A stretch of 36,514 bases of DNA from Brevundimonas sp. UBA7506. GTDB lineage: Bacteria > Pseudomonadota > Alphaproteobacteria > Caulobacterales > Caulobacteraceae. Of this stretch, positions 32,305 to 36,514 are shown in pieces; position 1 is the first letter of the stretch, and each line of letters begins with the position of its first letter. The stretch lies in NCBI RefSeq assembly GCF_002479495.1, contig NZ_DLNQ01000002.1:830-37343 (forward strand), given 5' to 3'. The notes beneath the pieces were generated by a model, which worked only from the letters and a program-made list of their open reading frames with translations, was not told the origin of the DNA and did no database searches. The translations under genes and the position numbers were made by a program.

Positions 32305-34892
32305 AGACGGCAGGAAGAAAGGCGCTTCGGGGCGCAGCCTCGAAGCTCGTGCTGGCGACCGCGGTCATGGCGACGCCCGGCGGCTGGGCGCACGCCCAGG
32401 TCGTGGGCTTGATGCAGGCTGCCTCCCAGGTGGCAGAGCAGGCGTCGGGGGCCGTGACGCCGGCGCCGAGCGCGCCCGCCGCCGCTGCGCCGCAGACGCG
32501 CCCGAACATCAACCCCTACGACCGCGACATCGCCATGACGGTGCCGCTCAATTTCAACCGTCGCGTGCTGGGTGAAATGCCGGTGCTGCTGACGCGAGAC
32601 GACCGCTTCATCGTGGAAAGCGCCGGGTTCCAGGCCCTGATCGCCCCACTGCTGACGCCCGAGGCGCAGGCCGAGCTGAAGGCGCGCCTTGAGGGCGTGG
32701 AGTCCTTTGCGCCGGAAGAGATCAACGCCACCGGTATTTCACTGGACTATGACCCGGATCAACTGGCGGTTCTGTTGCTGCGCATCGATCCGACCAAGCG
32801 CTCGGTCGAATTCCTGTTCCAGGGCGGCCGTCCCGAGGAGCCGGGTGCGGCGCCTGAGGATTTCAGCGCCTATCTGAACACCAATCTGGCCGTGTCGCGG
32901 CGCCAAACGACCGGCGACGTGACGACGCCCAGCGTCTTCCTGAACGGCGCCGTGCGCTACAAGGGCGTGGTGCTGGAGGCCGATGTTCAAGGACGCGAAG
33001 ATCAATCTTCGGGCGACTATGAGATCGAGCGCCGCTACGCGCGCTTCGTTTTCGATCAGCCCGCTGAGTACCGTCGCTGGTTCCTGGGGGATCTGAACGT
33101 CGAGACGCGCGGTCGTCAGGGTTTCGCGGAGATGGGCGGCCTTGGCGTGACGCGCCAGACGCAACGCTTCAACAGCTTCCGCAACAACGGCTTGTCTGGC
33201 GGTCGCCAACTGGTGCTGCAGGAATCCTCGACCGTGCGCGTGTTGCGCAACGGCGTCTTCGTGCGTGAGTTCAAGCTGGACCCCGGCCAGTACGACCTGT
33301 CCAATCTGCCGCTCCAAACCGGCTCGAACGACGTCCAGCTGGAAATCCAGAACGAGTCAGGTCGCCGCGAGACGGTGTCCTACAGCGCCTATCTCGACTC
33401 GATTGATCTGGAACCCGGCGACTATGAATACGGCGCCTATCTGGGCGTCACCAATTCCGGGGGCTTTGGCTCGCCTGACTATTCCGACGGCACGCTGGCT
33501 TTCAGCGGCTTCTGGCGTAAGGCCTTCCTGAACAAGCCGGCTGTCGGTTTTGGCTTGCAGGCGTCTGAAGACGTTCAGAACGTCACCGGCCAGACCCAGT
33601 TCATCCTGCGCAACGGTGCGCGTCTGCAACTGAACGCCTCGGCCAGCAACGCCGGCAGGGGGGCAGGCTACGCCTACGCCTTCAGCTACGATCATTTCGT
33701 CGATATGGGCGGCACGTACGATAGCTGGACGGTCGTGGCCGACTATACGTCCGAGGACTACGCCACCCTGGGCAATGCGTTCGGCGACAATTCGACGTCC
33801 TGGGCGTTTACCGGCGCCTATTCGCATCAGTTTTCCGATGCCTGGAATGCAACGGCCAGCGCTTCCTACCGGCTAGGGCGTGGGTCTATCGACGACTCCT
33901 ATTCGGTGAGTGCTGTCAGTTCCTATCGCTTCGCTCCGGAGTGGAGCGTTCAAGTCGGCGCCGAATGGGTCGATTATGGCGGCAACTTCGGCACAGGCGG
34001 CGCCAATGGCGTCGGCGCCACTGTCGCCTTGGTCTGGCAGCCGCGCTATGATCGTCGTGGCGAGGCGCGCTATAGCTCGGCGCGCAACAGCGGCAGCGTG
34101 CGCTTCCAGCAGTCACCTGAGAACCGCGTCGGGTCCTTCGGCTACTCGGTGGCTTCCGCCTATGACGATGGTCCGGGCACGTTGAGCGGGCAACTCGACT
34201 ATATCGCCAACCGGTTCGACGCCAGCCTGACGCACACGGCGTTTGGCCAGAGCTTCAGCAACATCACTGATGAGCAGGTCACGTCGCTGCGCGTGGGCAC
34301 GTCGATCTCGACCGCAGGCGGCAAGGTGGCCGTCGGCCGCAACATCTACGACAGCTTCGCTATCCTCTATCCGCACCAGTCACTGGCCGATAAGCCGGTG
34401 ATCGTCGGCGAGTCGTTCGAGGGCGGGAACTACACCTCTCGCAGCGGCGCTCTGGGGCCGGCGGTGTCCAACACCCTGACCTCCTATGTCGATCAGTCGG
34501 TGCGCTATGACGTGTTGGGCGTGCCGGCCGGTTATGACATCGGCGAAGGCGTGCGGCGCGTGCGTCCGGCCTACAAGAGCGGTTACGCCATTCAGGTCGG
34601 CAGCGACGCCTTCGTTTCAGCCCTGGGGCGGATGGTCGGCAACGCCGGGAAGCCTGCCGCGTTGATCTCGGGTCGCGTTCGTTTGCTTGATGATCCCACG
34701 GCCGAGCCGGAGCTGTTCTTCACCAACTCGGTCGGACGGTTCGCCATCCAGAAGCTGATCCCGGGCAAGACCTATCGGGTCGAGCTCTTCACTTCGCCCG
34801 CCGCCGGATTCGAATTCACGGTTCCAGCCGATAACGAAGGTCTGCTGGATCTCAAGACTGTCGCCGTGCCGGTCGACATCACCGACCAATGA
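32301..34892 (+). CDS. fimbrial outer-membrane usher protein
   Basis: The 863-residue protein has a signal peptide ending near AHA (residue 32). An N-terminal chaperone-binding domain follows (about 75-165: MTVPLNFNRRVLGEMPVLL, then GISLDYDPDQLAVLLLRI). A large beta-barrel has a plug-like segment around SSTVRVLRNGVFVREFKLDPGQYDLSNLPLQTGSNDVQLEI, and a C-terminal domain has SGRVRLLDDPTAEPELFFTNSVGRFAIQKLIPGKTYRVEL. It forms the pore that assembles and secretes pilus subunits. The layout is that of FimD/CsuD-type ushers, close to usual length. Its ATG overlaps the chaperone stop and its stop overlaps the ATG at 34889, so the three genes are coupled. Confidence 0.93.
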   Translation: MKTAGRKALRGAASKLVLATAVMATPGGWAHAQVVGLMQAASQVAEQASGAVTPAPSAPAAAAPQTRPNINPYDRDIAMTVPLNFNRRVLGEMPVLLTRDDRFIVESAGFQALIAPLLTPEAQAELKARLEGVESFAPEEINATGISLDYDPDQLAVLLLRIDPTKRSVEFLFQGGRPEEPGAAPEDFSAYLNTNLAVSRRQTTGDVTTPSVFLNGAVRYKGVVLEADVQGREDQSSGDYEIERRYARFVFDQPAEYRRWFLGDLNVETRGRQGFAEMGGLGVTRQTQRFNSFRNNGLSGGRQLVLQESSTVRVLRNGVFVREFKLDPGQYDLSNLPLQTGSNDVQLEIQNESGRRETVSYSAYLDSIDLEPGDYEYGAYLGVTNSGGFGSPDYSDGTLAFSGFWRKAFLNKPAVGFGLQASEDVQNVTGQTQFILRNGARLQLNASASNAGRGAGYAYAFSYDHFVDMGGTYDSWTVVADYTSEDYATLGNAFGDNSTSWAFTGAYSHQFSDAWNATASASYRLGRGSIDDSYSVSAVSSYRFAPEWSVQVGAEWVDYGGNFGTGGANGVGATVALVWQPRYDRRGEARYSSARNSGSVRFQQSPENRVGSFGYSVASAYDDGPGTLSGQLDYIANRFDASLTHTAFGQSFSNITDEQVTSLRVGTSISTAGGKVAVGRNIYDSFAILYPHQSLADKPVIVGESFEGGNYTSRSGALGPAVSNTLTSYVDQSVRYDVLGVPAGYDIGEGVRRVRPAYKSGYAIQVGSDAFVSALGRMVGNAGKPAALISGRVRLLDDPTAEPELFFTNSVGRFAIQKLIPGKTYRVELFTSPAAGFEFTVPADNEGLLDLKTVAVPVDITDQ

Positions 34893-34909
34893 ACGGAAGG
34901 AAGACGATC

Positions 34910-35818
34910 ATGGTCTCCACCCTCTCGAAATCCTTCGCCGCCGCTGCGGCCCTTGGTCTGTTGGCGCTGACTCCGGGCTACGCGGCTGCTCAAGCCAAGT
35001 GCGCGCTGACGATAGAGGCTCCGCTTGAGCAATGGACGATCCGTTACAATCCTCTCGAAGACGATGTGGCCCAACGTCAGTTCGATATCTCGCTGGTGAA
35101 CAACGGCGGCACGCCTTGTAACGGCAATATCATCGCTTTTCTTCAAAACGAGCCGTACGGCCTGAGGGGGGCGGCAGGCGCGCCAGCTGTAAGATACGCG
35201 CTTGTTGACGAGACTTACGGTGGGGTGAACATCACGCCTGTGACAGGACAAAGCCCGCGCCGCAGGGGCGCGAGCGTCAGCGTCAAACCGGGGGAAAGGA
35301 TGCCTGCGCGGTTGACCTTCGCTGCCTTCCCCGAGGCGACGACGGCGCAGGGGCGGTATACGCAAGTCGTTCAGTTGTTCCTGCAGCAGGACAATGGGCA
35401 GGTTCATGCTGTGAAGCCAGTGACCCTGGTGCTCGATCTTGCCGCCGCCGCTTCAATTGGCTTGAAGGGCGAGTTTTCCCGTCCGAATGGAACGCCGGTG
35501 ATCGATCTGGGCGAGCTGACGGAGGGAGCGCGTCCCTTGAATACCGCCCTTTATGTACATAGCACGGGCGGTTATCGCGTCTCGATTACATCGGCCAATC
35601 AGGGTCGCCTGCGACAGGGCGCGACGGCCTGGTACGTCGACTATAATCTCAAGGTCGGGACGCAGGACATCAACCTGCAACGCGTGGATACGATCAATGT
35701 CGTGTCCCAGACGGCGCGGCGCGACGACTATCCGCTGACCGTGCGGATCGGCGATGTCGCGGGTAAGCGCGCCGGTGAGTACAGCGACACCCTGACTTTC
35801 ACTGTCGCGGCGATCTGA
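34910..35818 (+). CDS. two-domain tip/adhesin-like subunit of the pilus
   Basis: From the ATG at 34910 the protein has 302 residues and a clean signal peptide (MVSTLSKSFAAAAALGLLALTPGYAAAQ). The N-terminal half (about 30-165) is Ig-like, with cysteines in AKCALTIEAP and GTPCNGNI. The C-terminal half is a pilin-like domain running from SIGLKGEF through VIDLGELTEGARPLNTALYV to the last strand KRAGEYSDTLTFTV. Two-domain proteins after the usher gene are typical of tip adhesins such as CsuE. An ATG at 34889 overlaps the usher stop, but the second ATG has GGAAGGAAG in front and gives the better signal. It is the last gene of the coupled chaperone-usher-tip set. Confidence 0.75.
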   Translation: MVSTLSKSFAAAAALGLLALTPGYAAAQAKCALTIEAPLEQWTIRYNPLEDDVAQRQFDISLVNNGGTPCNGNIIAFLQNEPYGLRGAAGAPAVRYALVDETYGGVNITPVTGQSPRRRGASVSVKPGERMPARLTFAAFPEATTAQGRYTQVVQLFLQQDNGQVHAVKPVTLVLDLAAAASIGLKGEFSRPNGTPVIDLGELTEGARPLNTALYVHSTGGYRVSITSANQGRLRQGATAWYVDYNLKVGTQDINLQRVDTINVVSQTARRDDYPLTVRIGDVAGKRAGEYSDTLTFTVAAI

Positions 35819-35844
35819 TCACACTACCGGCTTGTCGGAAACGA

Positions 35845-35873
35845 AAACGCCCCGCAGTTTCTGCGGGGCGTTT
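35845..35873. terminator. bidirectional terminator at the end of the pilus operon
   Basis: AAACGCCCCGCAG (35845-35857) and CTGCGGGGCGTTT (35861-35873) form a perfect 13-bp stem with a TTT loop between convergent genes. Confidence 0.9.
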
Positions 35874-35893
35874 CAGCATTCGGCTATAGTTGT

Positions 35894-36325
35894 TTAGATC
35901 GGCTGGATCGTCAGGGCCAGAATGAGGGGCTGTTCCAGCTCCACCTCGTCGAAGCGATAGTCGACGGTGCGGATCGTCGCCATGTTCGAGCGGCGCAGTT
36001 CCAGCATGCCGCTCTTGGCCAGGTTCAGCGAACGCTCACCGTAAATGATCTTGGCTTTTTCGGTGCTGGCGAGCGGGCGGTACTGGGCGGAAACTGTGAA
36101 ACCGCCCGGGCTGTTGCAGGCCTCGACCACCGAACCCGAGCGACCGGTTTCGGCCATGATGGTTCCCGCGGGTCGCACCCAGCAGGCCACTGGTACGGTG
36201 GCGCGCAGGCGGTAGGTCTGGCCGCCGGTCGGACCGGCCGACGCGACCTGAGGCGTCAGAACGGCGGTCAGGCCTGCGGCGATCGCCAGCAATGTACGGC
36301 GTTTTGCCGACTTCAACTTGGTCAT
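35894..36325 (-). CDS. small secreted pilin-like protein convergent with the pilus operon
   Basis: The 143-residue protein from the ATG at 36325 has a signal peptide (MTKLKSAKRRTLLAIAAGLTAVLTPQVASA). GAGG lies 6 bases before that ATG; the frame extends to 36418 but without a better signal. The mature part has YRLRATVPVACWVRPAG, a second cysteine in VVEACNSPGGFTVSAQYRPL, and a closing strand QPLILALTIQP. The paired cysteines, CN-P motif and final hydrophobic strand parallel the first pilin-like gene (29631-30221), so it may be a minor subunit or a decoy. It lacks the AGEY motif, so the assignment is tentative. Confidence 0.6.
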   Translation of the reverse strand: MTKLKSAKRRTLLAIAAGLTAVLTPQVASAGPTGGQTYRLRATVPVACWVRPAGTIMAETGRSGSVVEACNSPGGFTVSAQYRPLASTEKAKIIYGERSLNLAKSGMLELRRSNMATIRTVDYRFDEVELEQPLILALTIQPI

Positions 36326-36402
36326 GACGTCCTCATCACCCTTGATTTCAATGGGACGATACTTGGCGGCTCTTAACTTCACGCGATCAGACAGGCTTAG
36401 CG

Positions 36403-36416
36403 GGCGCTTAAGCGCC
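36403..36416. promoter_or_regulatory. GGCGCTTAAGCGCC palindrome upstream of the small pilin-like gene
   Basis: A perfect 14-base palindrome lies 78 bases upstream of the ATG at 36325. A shorter related palindrome (GGCTTAAGCC) sits at the sciP start. It may be an operator, but its short length makes chance possible. Confidence 0.3.
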
Positions 36417-36487
36417 ATCGTAAACCGTCGCTAACCTTGATGACCTGGGAGCGCCCGGACGTGGCGGTTGGTAGGGGGCTGGAACGC

Positions 36488-36514
36488 ATGAAAACGGGGG
36501 CGCGATCCGGATCG
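36488..36514 (+). CDS. possible start of a plus-strand gene (partial)
   Basis: An ATG at 36488 with GGA and GGGGG tracts upstream opens a frame (MKTGARSGS) that runs off the window. An in-frame ATG at 36440 could be an earlier start. Nothing can be said about the product. Confidence 0.3.

Noticed and set aside
1..36514. CRISPR arrays, tRNA or rRNA genes, insertion sequences, prophage or integrase genes
   Set aside because: No regularly spaced repeats, cloverleaf sequences, transposase motifs or phage genes were seen on either strand.

Overview
The window is GC-rich (about 65-70% by eye) and gene-dense, and it looks like chromosomal DNA of an alphaproteobacterium of the Caulobacteraceae, most likely Brevundimonas or a close relative. 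The main reasons are a SciP-type (DUF1153) cell-cycle regulator beside hook genes, sigma-54 flagellar promoters, GANTC (CcrM-type) sites and a possible CtrA-type site upstream of cell-cycle or surface genes, and alphaproteobacterial forms of FlgE, FlgK, FlgL and MnmA. No tRNA, rRNA, CRISPR array, transposase or phage gene was recognised.

Layout. 1-6.7 kb holds the end of an unknown gene, a VOC/glyoxalase-like protein, an ecotin-type protease inhibitor whose export signal is cut by an in-frame amber codon, an acetyl-CoA acetyltransferase, a TesB-like thioesterase divergent from an HxlR regulator, a DUF1624-type membrane protein and a secreted EreA/TIKI-like protein. 6.9-10.5 kb holds a CHASE3-HAMP-GAF-GGDEF diguanylate cyclase, mnmA, a 30-bp perfect inverted repeat and sciP. 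10.7-18.5 kb is the flagellar hook block: fliK-flgD-flgE on the minus strand and flgK-flgL on the plus strand, fired from two back-to-back sigma-54 promoters in a 393-bp spacer. 18.7-22.2 kb is an MCE/Mla-type lipid transport operon (STAS-fused permease, ATPase, MlaD-like protein, PqiC-like lipoprotein) with overlapping genes. 22.2-29.4 kb is metabolic: 3-oxoacid CoA-transferase subunits, an S9D prolyl-oligopeptidase-family peptidase, a frameshifted LysR regulator and the divergent malate synthase G. 29.6-36.3 kb is a chaperone-usher pilus locus: two pilin-like proteins, a PapD-like chaperone with a proline-rich insertion, an outer-membrane usher, a two-domain tip-like subunit and a convergent pilin-like gene.

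How the parts fit together. The flagellar block, SciP and the diguanylate cyclase fit control of the motile-to-sessile switch, and the pilus locus would supply adhesion. Thiolase and ScoAB would interconvert acetoacetyl-CoA, acetoacetate and acetyl-CoA, and malate synthase would take acetyl-CoA into the glyoxylate route.

The observations most worth following up are the divergent pilus locus, the amber codon in the ecotin signal peptide, a 27-codon leader ORF whose stop overlaps the flgK start, the GANTC cluster upstream of sciP, and the LysR frameshift next to an intact operator-like palindrome.
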